DNA of 64,000 nt. Source: Nostoc sp. 106C. GTDB taxonomy: Bacteria; Cyanobacteriota; Cyanobacteriia; Cyanobacteriales; Nostocaceae. Below the pieces are notes generated by a model, which worked only from the letters and a program-made list of their open reading frames with translations, ran no database searches and was not told the DNA's origin. Positions 7,656-15,835 of this stretch are shown here, piece after piece; position 1 is the first letter of the stretch, and each line of letters starts with the position of its first letter. Both the position numbers and the translations under genes were made by a program. The DNA lies in assembly GCF_002154725.1 (NCBI RefSeq), contig NZ_MTAW01000121.1:1-64000 (forward strand), given 5' to 3'.

Positions 7656-10600
7656 ATGAAACTATTAAATTTATATCTCACTCCCATTAATGAAGCCCGT
7701 TTTAAGGTGATTGCACGGTCTAGTGCAGGTCAGGCAGAAGCTAATTCCAGACTACCCTTCTTTGAAAATCGGGATAAATGGCGAACCACCTTAATTAAGA
7801 TGCTAGAGGTAAATGAATTCCGTCCGTCAGACTTTCAAAATGAGGGAGAACAAGACTGGATGGTAAAAGTTGGCATTCTTACAAAGGATAAAAGTAACTT
7901 TAACCCGCCAGCCACTCGTCTGAAAAAAATTGGGCAGCATTTTTATAAATCTCTTTTTCCTGCAGGAGAAGTCAGAGAAGTTCTACAAAAGATGATTGCA
8001 CTAGCAGAGGCAAGCAACACTCAATTACATATCCAACTTGAGTTCAACGCAAATGTAACTCAATATAGCCGCTTACCTGACTATCCTTGGGAACTTGTAC
8101 ATGATAGTCAAAAGTTTCTGGCACACCATCGAGTTACATTTTCTCGTTATATTGCTCATTCCACGAAACCACCAAGCCTACCACTTACCAACAAGATAAA
8201 TATTTTATTAGTTTCATCAACTGCATTTGACGAAGAGAACGGGCTGCTTCCGCTTTCTAAAAAAGAACAGCAGGCGATTTTAAAAGGTTTAGCAAAAGCT
8301 CAAGAAACTGGTGACATTAGTTTAACTATACTAGAACCTCCTACTTTGAATTGTTTTAGAGCATATTTAACTGAAAATCGAGGAGATAAAACTCCTCACG
8401 TTTTTCACTTTGATGGACACGGTTTTTTTGGCAAACGTTGTGATAATCAATCGTGCCGAACTATACACAGAAATTTAAAAGCAGAAAAATGTAAAAACTG
8501 TGGTGCTACTTTACCAAGTAATCCTCAAGGATATTTGGTATTTGAGAATGAACAAGAGGAAGCGGATTACGTAAGTGCACAAGAAATAGGTACGCTGCTA
8601 CAAAAAACTAGTTTTGGAGATAATCCAAATCAGCAAGCCGGAGTCGCTTTGGCAGTATTGAGTGCTTGTAAAGCAGCAATGGCATTAGGAGGAGATTCAG
8701 TTTTCAATGGTGTTGCACAAAACTTGATTAATCATCAAGTGCCCGCAGTAGTTGCAATGCAGTACACTATACGAGTAGATAGTGCCGTTGCTTTTGCAGA
8801 ACATTTTTATCGCTCTTTAAGTCAGAAAAACACTTTGGTAACAGTAGTTAGTCACGCTCGTGAAGTTATGGGAACTACTGACAACCAATGGTATCGATTA
8901 GTCCTCTACCTCCGCTGGCAGGATAATGAAGGTGGACAACTCTTTGCTTCCCCTGTCTCTATCAAAGCTAAAGACATCGTAAATATTGCAGAAAGAGAAA
9001 ATCAAGCTGAGAAAGCTCTATCAACTTATGAACCAGTGTTTGTTGTACCTAGCCAAGATATTTTTGTTGGACAAGAGGAAATACTAGAAGCTATTGTACA
9101 ACACGCTTTAAATCGTGAATACCGATTATTAACTCTATACAGCGGTATTGGTGGTATTGGTAAAACTGCCGTTGCATGTTGTGTAGCCCAAAAATTAAAA
9201 AAAGCAAACTATTTTAAAGATGGCATAGCTTTCATAGAATTACAAGAAACTAAAACAGTTGAAAGCTTAGTATTAAAAACTATTTTAGTATTAAAGTTAA
9301 AAAATATTTCCACTAGAGATGAGTTAATTGGTCAACTCCAAAATAAAATAATTCTGATAATTTATGACAATATCGAAGATATAGTTAGTAATGATGCTAG
9401 TAGATTAAATGATTTTTTTACTGAAATCTTAAAATGGACTACTGTATCAATTATTTGTACTGGAAGGGAATATACAAATATTTCTGAGGAGAAGTTATTT
9501 GAAATAAAACCATTAACCAAACAACAAAATAAAGATTTATTTATTAAACTTATAAAACGAAAAATCAACTTGGAAGTAATAGATAATGAAATAATAGATA
9601 AGATAGTATCTTTTTGTGATGGAATTCCTCTAATAGTACATTTAATATCTTCTTGGTTTCCGAGATTTTCGCTAGCAGAGTATCTTGAAGATTTTAATAC
9701 TGAAAAGTCATTAGCACTACGTAATGCAAAAATTACAGAAGGAGATAAAACTACCAATTATGAAATTTCTACTAAATTAACTTACGAGAAATTAACTAAG
9801 GAAGAACAGAAGTTCTTTAGATATATATGTTTATTACCAGTACATCCTACAAAAGAGATGCTACCGGAATCTACTGAAGAAAGTATACGTCAGATAATTA
9901 GGGAACTTCGTAGCTGGAATCTACTTTCAGAAGTATCAGAAGAACTAAGAGTACTCATACCAGTTCGAGAAGTTATTCGACAATTTGCAAATGAAGAAGA
10001 GAAACTAAAAATAGCAACCTCTATCATTAATTATTTTTTAAACAATCAAGAATTAAAAAATCATCAAAATACTAGTAAATTTATTATTCAACAACATAAT
10101 AATTTAACTTTTGCTATATTAACTGTTCTAAATGATGAGACTAATATTTATTTTAATAATACTATGCTAGCCATTATGAAATCCGAACTTTATTATACTC
10201 AAAAAGGATTACTAAAGGAAGCCACTGAAATATTAGAATATTTAATTTCCAAAGCAGAAAAGAATCAACTAAGTATCCCATATCAAATATATGCCTATCA
10301 GGGCAATGTATTTAGACTTCAAAGTCTTGATGCTATTACTCCATATGCTAAGGCGTTAGATTGTGTTAACGACGAAATTCAAAAAGCAAAAGTATTGCTG
10401 GGTCTAGCAAATGCTCAAAAAACTGTTTTGCAGTACTCTCAAGCAAAATCTTCATTTGAAGAGGCTCTACAAATATTTCAAAAGCATTATGAATTTCCTA
10501 GGGAGCAAGCAGAATGTTTATGGGGACTAGCTAATGTAAATTTTGCAACAAGTCAATGGCAAAATGCCTTAGGTTTATATACTAAATCGTTGGAAATTTA

Positions 10601-11360
10601 TGAAAGATTGACAGGGGAACACCTTAATATTAAAGGACAAATAGACTGTTTGAAAGGTATGTGCGACATTTATATAAAAAAGAGAGAATACAATCAAGCA
10701 CAAACAGTAATATTTAAAGCGCATGAACTTTACTACACTTCTGTCCCACCTTTTATAAACAAAGTCACAGAAGCTAAAATTCAGCAAGGGATGGGTGATA
10801 TATCGAAACTAATATTTATTAATTCGATTGAAAAAGATAAAAAAGACTCTGAATCAGACTATTTGAATCTGTCTGAGGCGGCATATAGTAAAGCAATAAA
10901 ACTATATCATGAAATGTTAGTTCCTGTAGGTGAAGCACTTAGTTACTATAAACTAGCTGAACTTTATGTATTCTCACATTCACTGCAAGAATCTGAGATT
11001 TTATTTCGTAAATCTGAGAAGATTTTTTCAGACTATAACTACGTTTTAGGAATTTTAAAATCCCAACTTGCTTTACAAAAAATAAGTCTTATTAGCGAAT
11101 TAGCTACTCCTGAAATGATAAAACAAATACAAACTTTACTAAATCTAGCTCAAAATACTTGTAAATCCAAATATTGGCAAGCAGAATGTTTAATTGTATT
11201 AGCCGTTTGTCATATTAAATTGTCGTATCTAACACAGGGATACTTATTATTATCTGAGGCAGAAAATATTTTTGCTAGTTTAAAACGAACAGATAAAATA
11301 GATATTATAAAAAACATATATACGGGGTCATACACCATCTATCTAGCCTTCCAAGAATAA
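7656..11360 (+). CDS. CHAT caspase-like protease - STAND NTPase - TPR protein
   Basis: 1234 aa. Residues about 85-430 form a CHAT domain, with catalytic His at HFDGHG (about 255) and Cys at LSACKAAM (about 338). Just after the His is a zinc-ribbon-like insert with four Cys (about 262-282: CDNQSC and CKNCG). Residues 450-680 form a STAND/NB-ARC-like NTPase with Walker A GIGGIGKT (497-504), Walker B IILIIYDN (about 565-572), a TGRE motif and FCDGIPL. A winged-helix-like part follows. Residues about 830-1234 are TPR-like repeats that probably sense a ligand. By analogy with other STAND proteins, ligand binding would oligomerise it and switch on proteolysis, killing or arresting the cell. The target is unknown. 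Confidence 0.88.
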   Translation: MKLLNLYLTPINEARFKVIARSSAGQAEANSRLPFFENRDKWRTTLIKMLEVNEFRPSDFQNEGEQDWMVKVGILTKDKSNFNPPATRLKKIGQHFYKSLFPAGEVREVLQKMIALAEASNTQLHIQLEFNANVTQYSRLPDYPWELVHDSQKFLAHHRVTFSRYIAHSTKPPSLPLTNKINILLVSSTAFDEENGLLPLSKKEQQAILKGLAKAQETGDISLTILEPPTLNCFRAYLTENRGDKTPHVFHFDGHGFFGKRCDNQSCRTIHRNLKAEKCKNCGATLPSNPQGYLVFENEQEEADYVSAQEIGTLLQKTSFGDNPNQQAGVALAVLSACKAAMALGGDSVFNGVAQNLINHQVPAVVAMQYTIRVDSAVAFAEHFYRSLSQKNTLVTVVSHAREVMGTTDNQWYRLVLYLRWQDNEGGQLFASPVSIKAKDIVNIAERENQAEKALSTYEPVFVVPSQDIFVGQEEILEAIVQHALNREYRLLTLYSGIGGIGKTAVACCVAQKLKKANYFKDGIAFIELQETKTVESLVLKTILVLKLKNISTRDELIGQLQNKIILIIYDNIEDIVSNDASRLNDFFTEILKWTTVSIICTGREYTNISEEKLFEIKPLTKQQNKDLFIKLIKRKINLEVIDNEIIDKIVSFCDGIPLIVHLISSWFPRFSLAEYLEDFNTEKSLALRNAKITEGDKTTNYEISTKLTYEKLTKEEQKFFRYICLLPVHPTKEMLPESTEESIRQIIRELRSWNLLSEVSEELRVLIPVREVIRQFANEEEKLKIATSIINYFLNNQELKNHQNTSKFIIQQHNNLTFAILTVLNDETNIYFNNTMLAIMKSELYYTQKGLLKEATEILEYLISKAEKNQLSIPYQIYAYQGNVFRLQSLDAITPYAKALDCVNDEIQKAKVLLGLANAQKTVLQYSQAKSSFEEALQIFQKHYEFPREQAECLWGLANVNFATSQWQNALGLYTKSLEIYERLTGEHLNIKGQIDCLKGMCDIYIKKREYNQAQTVIFKAHELYYTSVPPFINKVTEAKIQQGMGDISKLIFINSIEKDKKDSESDYLNLSEAAYSKAIKLYHEMLVPVGEALSYYKLAELYVFSHSLQESEILFRKSEKIFSDYNYVLGILKSQLALQKISLISELATPEMIKQIQTLLNLAQNTCKSKYWQAECLIVLAVCHIKLSYLTQGYLLLSEAENIFASLKRTDKIDIIKNIYTGSYTIYLAFQE

Positions 11361-11416
11361 AATAAAAAATAATTTGATAATTTTAATCGATAATAATGTA
11401 GTCTTAGGACATAAGT

Positions 11417-11848
11417 ATGAAATGTGATCGACTATCTAATGAAGAACGAAATCTACTTTTACAAGCAGCTCAAGAAGCAAGAAAACAAGCTTATGTACCT
11501 TATTCTAATTTCCGTATTGGTGCAGCAATACTAACAAGAAAAGGTAATATATTTACTGGTTGTAATATTGAAAATGCATCGTACAGCCTTACAATATGCG
11601 CTGAACGTGTAGCTGTCTCTGCTGCTATTGCTCAAGAGGGAAGCGATAATTTCACTATTAATGCAATTGCAGTTGTTACTGATCGCAAAATCTTTTGTTC
11701 ACCATGTGGTGCCTGCCGACAAGTTATATTAGAATTTGGAGAAGAAGCTGTTGTTTTGTTTCAAGGTCATGAAGGTGTGGTAGTAGAGATGCTAATTTGT
11801 GAACTTTTACCTTACAGTTTTTGTTTTAAAAAAGGTATTGGTAACTAA
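11417..11848 (+). CDS. cdd: Cytidine deaminase
   Basis: 143 aa, the length of the small tetrameric cytidine deaminases. Zinc and catalytic motifs are intact: TICAERVA (Cys and Glu) and PCGACRQ (two Cys). The substrate-binding segment YVPYSNFRIGAA and the N-loop GCNIENASYS are also there. It converts (deoxy)cytidine to (deoxy)uridine. It is 56 bp downstream of the CHAT protein on the same strand and may be cotranscribed. It faces the kinase, radical SAM and dUTPase genes across a shared terminator, so it plausibly belongs to the same nucleoside module rather than general salvage. Confidence 0.93.
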   Translation: MKCDRLSNEERNLLLQAAQEARKQAYVPYSNFRIGAAILTRKGNIFTGCNIENASYSLTICAERVAVSAAIAQEGSDNFTINAIAVVTDRKIFCSPCGACRQVILEFGEEAVVLFQGHEGVVVEMLICELLPYSFCFKKGIGN

Positions 11849-11893
11849 ATAAAGTAAGCTGATGCGCGCCTAGATTAAATATTTTCGCTTGTG

Positions 11894-11961
11894 GGTTGTC
11901 AAGAGTCAAGACTCCTCTTTTAAAGTTCAAACTAGCTTTTGAAAGAGAATTTTTGACAACC
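11894..11961. terminator. Bidirectional terminator between convergent operons
   Basis: Outer stem GGTTGTCAA (11894-11902) pairs with TTGACAACC (11953-11961). Inside are an AGTC/GACT hairpin and a CTCTTT/AAAGAG stem. It lies midway between cdd and the minus-strand kinase, as a two-way terminator would. The run TTTTT just before the right arm serves the plus strand. Confidence 0.6.
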
Positions 11962-12022
11962 TGAGCACGAAATATATAATTTAAATGCGTAATAGCTTAT
12001 TTACATTTATATAATTCTCTTT

Positions 12023-12634
12023 TTATAAAAGATCTATAGCAGCTTGATAAATTTTTTTTGATGCAGAAATAGTATCTATTGAACCAGTATCAATAGTTAT
12101 AACTGGGCAAAAAGTGATAGTTTGAATCCAAGTTGCATATCGACTTTCCAAATCATTTAAGTAAGACAAGGTTATATTTCGCTCAAATTGTCTCCCTCGG
12201 TTGATAATCCTTTCTTGCAAAATCTCAATAGATGTTCTCAAATGTATAACCAAGTCGGGTAAGGGTAAGGTAGCTGTAAGTAAATTATATAAATCAGTCA
12301 AGCATTGAAAATCTCGGTAGTTTATTAAGTTATCTTCAAAAAGCTTTCGGCTGAATATTTCATAACATTCATAAGCGCTAATATCTTGGCAAACTAGATT
12401 TGATATATTTTTCATAGATGCTTGTTGTTGAAACTTATGAATAATAAATTGGATCTGATTATGAAAGCTCCAGCGCTTCATATCTGCATAAAAGTCTTCA
12501 ATATATAAATAATTAATAATTTCTTCATTCAATAAATTACAGCCATATTCTTCATGAAGTTTTTGACAAAGTGTTGTTTTGCCAGAACCAATATTACCAC
12601 TAATAGTTATGAATAAATTTCTTTGTTGTTTCAT
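12023..12634 (-). CDS. Deoxynucleoside kinase
   Basis: 203 aa. The P-loop is GNIGSGKTTL near the N-terminus (about residues 13-22). CQDISAYECYEIF fits the substrate-binding region after the third strand of the dNK family (dCK/dGK/dAK type), and LQERIINRGRQFER is the Arg-rich lid. It would phosphorylate a deoxynucleoside to the 5'-monophosphate with ATP. It is the distal gene of a minus-strand set with the radical SAM (68 bp away) and dUTPase-like genes. Base specificity cannot be read from the sequence. Confidence 0.85.
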   Translation of the reverse strand: MKQQRNLFITISGNIGSGKTTLCQKLHEEYGCNLLNEEIINYLYIEDFYADMKRWSFHNQIQFIIHKFQQQASMKNISNLVCQDISAYECYEIFSRKLFEDNLINYRDFQCLTDLYNLLTATLPLPDLVIHLRTSIEILQERIINRGRQFERNITLSYLNDLESRYATWIQTITFCPVITIDTGSIDTISASKKIYQAAIDLL

Positions 12635-12702
12635 TATCTTAATTAGAAAATAAATTATTAATAAGTGCTTTTCAAGGGATATTGATTATTAATATTAGTA
12701 TA

Positions 12703-14217
12703 TTAAACTGCTTTTAAAGATATCAGCTTAGACCATAATTTTTGCCTATTATTATTTAATTCTTCTTGACCTTTTGAAAAAGGTAGTTTTTCAATACCAA
12801 ACTTCTCAGAACGTTGTACAAATTCAAGGTATGAGATACTTGGTGAAAAATATCCATACTTTTTCTGTTTATAAAATATTTCCATAGTTTGAAATGATTT
12901 CGTGAATAAAGTACCAAGTTCTTGTAGAGTGTCATAAGTAAATACAGTACTTGGATTTACAGGCCACAAATGCCTTTCTTCCCAAGTACTATCTTTGACA
13001 AGCGAACCACCATATTCCTTAATATGTTCTTCTATTCCAGTTTCAAGTGATGAACCTGGATATAGCAAAAGAGGGTATGCTGATACACTTGTAGTGTAAG
13101 GTAAATTTTGTTCTAAAAAAGAAATTGTTTCTCCTATTGTTTCTACCGTTTCTCCTATATAAAAGAGAATATTCATTTTGACGATTATTTCAAGGTCATA
13201 TGCCGAGCGCAAAATTTCTGATGCTTGTTCTAAATACTTTTTGGTGTTTTGGGTCTTCCCCATTCGTGTAAGTATATCTGGAGAGGCGCTTTCAAATCCA
13301 AGGTCTAAAACTCGTAATCCTGCCTCTGCAAGTTTTTGCAAGCGAACAGGACTTAAATAGTCTACTCGTGTTTCAGTTCTCCAAGTAAAATTTAGTCCTT
13401 TTTCTTTTTTCATACAAGCAAGTTGAGATATTTCCTTATCTTGCATCAAAAACATAGGAGTTTCTAAGTAAAGACAAATTTCATTATCACCATATATCTG
13501 AGTTATGTATTCTGCTTCTTCTATAATGGTTGATACATCTTTCTTTCTAACTCCAGTTTTTGCTGATACACAAAAAGCACACCCAAATGGACATCCTCTA
13601 CTAATTTCTAAACTGGGCGGAAAACTGTGAAAATTAGGATATAAGCTATAGTTTAATCGAGTAATTTCTTGAGGATTTAATGCTAAATCGAAAAGTGTTG
13701 AATTAATCTTTCCGGTAACATCACGATAAACTATATTGGGAACTTTTTCTAAAGAGTTCTTATTTTTGACACTATTAATAAGTTGGCAAAGTACCTCCTC
13801 TCCCTCTCCTCTAACCACGATATCTATAGCAGCACATTCAGAGAGAACTGTATCTGCTATTTGTCCAACATGGTCTTTACCCCCAACTAAAATCAAAATG
13901 GATGGAAAAACTTGGCGAATTAAATATGCTATTTTTTTACATGAAAGATAACTAAAACCACTTATACAGGAAAGACCCACTACAAGTGGTGAGCAATATT
14001 CTATTTCTTGCAAAAGTTTGTTTATGCAATCCTCTTCTGAATAATTTTCTTCAGAATAAGCTTGTGGATCAAATATTTCTACTTGAAATTCCCGTTCTTT
14101 CATATAAGAAGCGATGGCAAGAATTCCAAAATTAAGTCGCTTTAAAAAAGGAAATGCAAGGTCATAAGGTTTTTTACCTAAATCAATAGGCACGTTAACC
14201 AGAAGTAAGTCTATCAT
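12703..14217 (-). CDS. B12-binding-domain radical SAM enzyme
   Basis: 504 aa. Residues 1-140 form a Rossmann-like cobalamin-binding-type domain (LVVGLSCISG, ILVGGKDHV, VVRGEGEE); no DxHxxG motif is visible, as in many radical SAM methylases of this class. The radical SAM core begins with RGCPFGCAFC (Cys about 209, 213, 216), which binds the 4Fe-4S cluster. The next part carries LGFESASPDIL and later barrel strands; the C-terminal 100 residues are unassigned. The class includes methylases and the oxetanocin enzyme OxsB, which rearranges a deoxyadenosine nucleotide. Between a nucleoside kinase and a dUTPase-like gene, a nucleotide substrate is an attractive guess only. Confidence 0.88.
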   Translation of the reverse strand: MIDLLLVNVPIDLGKKPYDLAFPFLKRLNFGILAIASYMKEREFQVEIFDPQAYSEENYSEEDCINKLLQEIEYCSPLVVGLSCISGFSYLSCKKIAYLIRQVFPSILILVGGKDHVGQIADTVLSECAAIDIVVRGEGEEVLCQLINSVKNKNSLEKVPNIVYRDVTGKINSTLFDLALNPQEITRLNYSLYPNFHSFPPSLEISRGCPFGCAFCVSAKTGVRKKDVSTIIEEAEYITQIYGDNEICLYLETPMFLMQDKEISQLACMKKEKGLNFTWRTETRVDYLSPVRLQKLAEAGLRVLDLGFESASPDILTRMGKTQNTKKYLEQASEILRSAYDLEIIVKMNILFYIGETVETIGETISFLEQNLPYTTSVSAYPLLLYPGSSLETGIEEHIKEYGGSLVKDSTWEERHLWPVNPSTVFTYDTLQELGTLFTKSFQTMEIFYKQKKYGYFSPSISYLEFVQRSEKFGIEKLPFSKGQEELNNNRQKLWSKLISLKAV

Positions 14218-14360
14218 AGTGTGAAGTTAAGTTATATAGTAGACTTTGTTTTATTGTTTTGCCATTAAGTAAAGTTGTCGTTTGATAAGATTATTTGCTT
14301 GAAACTATTACCATTTGAAGCCTAAAGTGTACAAAAGCGTATTAAACAACTAGTTTCCTT

Positions 14361-14882
14361 TTACTTATCATTAACAACAGCCTTATGTATATTGTTGTAC
14401 TGAAAGCCTGATGACTCTCCAGATAACAATAGAAAAGTCATATGAAGTAGTGAAGCACCTTTGCTAATGTTAATGCCTTTTTCGTTGTAAATTATTAATC
14501 CACATTGGGAAAATCCATGAAAGCCTGGGTCCCATATACCTGTTGCAAGTGTGCCTCCATACCTAAGAAGTGTTGAGCGGGGTTTTCCTAATGCCATAAC
14601 ATTATTTGGTAAACATAATTCTTCGCAAAACTGCACTACATAGTGACCTTTAGCTAGCTCAAAAAGACCTTCATCGTTACAAGTCAACTCATGTCTTTTA
14701 GGTAATAAGTTTGTCTTGCGTCCGTTGTAAATTGTCCCTGGGCTATCAAGTATAAATATTCTATTAACTGATAAATCAAATCCTGCGGGTTGAAGTTGCC
14801 ACTCCCAATCGTAATATTTATCAATAAGTGGAGGATTTTTTTTACATAGTTCTGTAATATCTTTGTCACATAGAACTGACAT
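14361..14882 (-). CDS. dUTPase / dCTP deaminase superfamily protein, dUTPase-like
   Basis: 173 aa. Superfamily motifs are QLQPAGFDLSVNRIF, GKPRSTLLRYGG and ATGIWDPGFHG. In dCTP deaminases a Glu shortly after the DPGF(E/K)G motif performs deamination. Here the sequence is HGFSQCGLIIYN without that Glu, so hydrolysis of dUTP (or a related dNTP) to the monophosphate is more likely. The WDPG form recalls archaeal-type dUTPases. It is the first gene of the minus-strand set, with a 143-bp gap to the radical SAM gene. Related dCTP deaminases are known phage-defence enzymes that deplete dNTPs. Confidence 0.8.
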   Translation of the reverse strand: MSVLCDKDITELCKKNPPLIDKYYDWEWQLQPAGFDLSVNRIFILDSPGTIYNGRKTNLLPKRHELTCNDEGLFELAKGHYVVQFCEELCLPNNVMALGKPRSTLLRYGGTLATGIWDPGFHGFSQCGLIIYNEKGINISKGASLLHMTFLLLSGESSGFQYNNIHKAVVNDK

Positions 14883-15057
14883 TTAGTTACTCCTTTATTT
14901 TGAATTTTGTGATGATTTTAACTCTAACTTGATGATATGCAAATTATTACTGGCTACCAAGCAAGATTTGTAAGATAAATTAAGCTTTTGTATAAAACTG
15001 TAGTATTATTACATCTCCCTACCCGAGAAAACCTGATCCTGTGATTTTTTCACATCC

Positions 15058-15636
15058 TTAGTTCTTCCTTTGGGCAAGATAGCCTTGGCGGTAATCACTT
15101 TTCTTTAATCTGGAAGCTTGACGTGCAGACCACTGACGTATGGGAGTAACTTTCTCTACATGAAGTAGCTTCTGGCGATAAGTATTATTATCTGTCAGTT
15201 GGGCGATCGCACCAGCAATAAATCGAGCGCAGCGTTCTGGTTGAGATGAGACTTGTTCTTCTGCAAAGCGGATAACCAGCCAGTTTGCATCGACAAAACA
15301 CTTGTTTCTATAGTCATCATCGCCGATACAGTGAGTGGGCTTCCCAGTTGCAAATGAGATAGGCTCATCAACCTCCAAGTCTATGTGTAAACCAGTATTT
15401 GGTTCAATCAACAGAAAATCAGCCGTAAATGGTAGTCGATGCCCTGGTGGAAACATCACCTGCTGGGAAGAAACAATTTCACCAAAATAATGTTTGAGAA
15501 CATTTTCAAACAGCTCCTCACTTGCCCCAATTGGTGCATCTCCCTGTCCAGACGGAAAAACTATAGGAGTAAACTGTTTTTTGTCTTTAACTAACTCTGG
15601 AATAACAACGATTGGATATTCCGGTGTCTTTGCCAT
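15058..15636 (-). CDS. PD-(D/E)XK-like endonuclease, DUF559-type
   Basis: 192 aa. The predicted nuclease core is FTADFLLIEPN (Asp about 73), then HIDLEVDEP (Glu 88, Asp 90), then YRNKCF and ANWLVIRFAEEQV. That order (Asp, ExDE, W-x-V-x-RF-x-E) is shared by short-patch-repair-like and DUF559 proteins. The C-terminal 40 residues are basic and could bind DNA. It reads in the same direction as the dUTPase-like gene 175 bp downstream. It may be part of that island or belong with the divergent AAA gene; spacing does not decide. Confidence 0.65.
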   Translation of the reverse strand: MAKTPEYPIVVIPELVKDKKQFTPIVFPSGQGDAPIGASEELFENVLKHYFGEIVSSQQVMFPPGHRLPFTADFLLIEPNTGLHIDLEVDEPISFATGKPTHCIGDDDYRNKCFVDANWLVIRFAEEQVSSQPERCARFIAGAIAQLTDNNTYRQKLLHVEKVTPIRQWSARQASRLKKSDYRQGYLAQRKN

Positions 15637-15835
15637 AACTAAAAATCAAAACACTTGGAAAATCAGAACTCTTGGGAATTATCTAAATTCACAACACCAT
15701 TACACAATCAACAAAATACTGAAAAGAAACCAACTTTTTTCTAATTTTTTGGATTTAGAAATTAGAAAATTATCAGTTATCGTACAGCATCTCTTCTAGA
15801 TAAGATTGCTTCTGATTACGCTACAAGCAACTAAG

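Noticed and set aside
14361-14882. dCTP deaminase assignment
   Set aside because: The catalytic Glu position after the DPGF motif is not Glu, so dUTPase-like is the better name.
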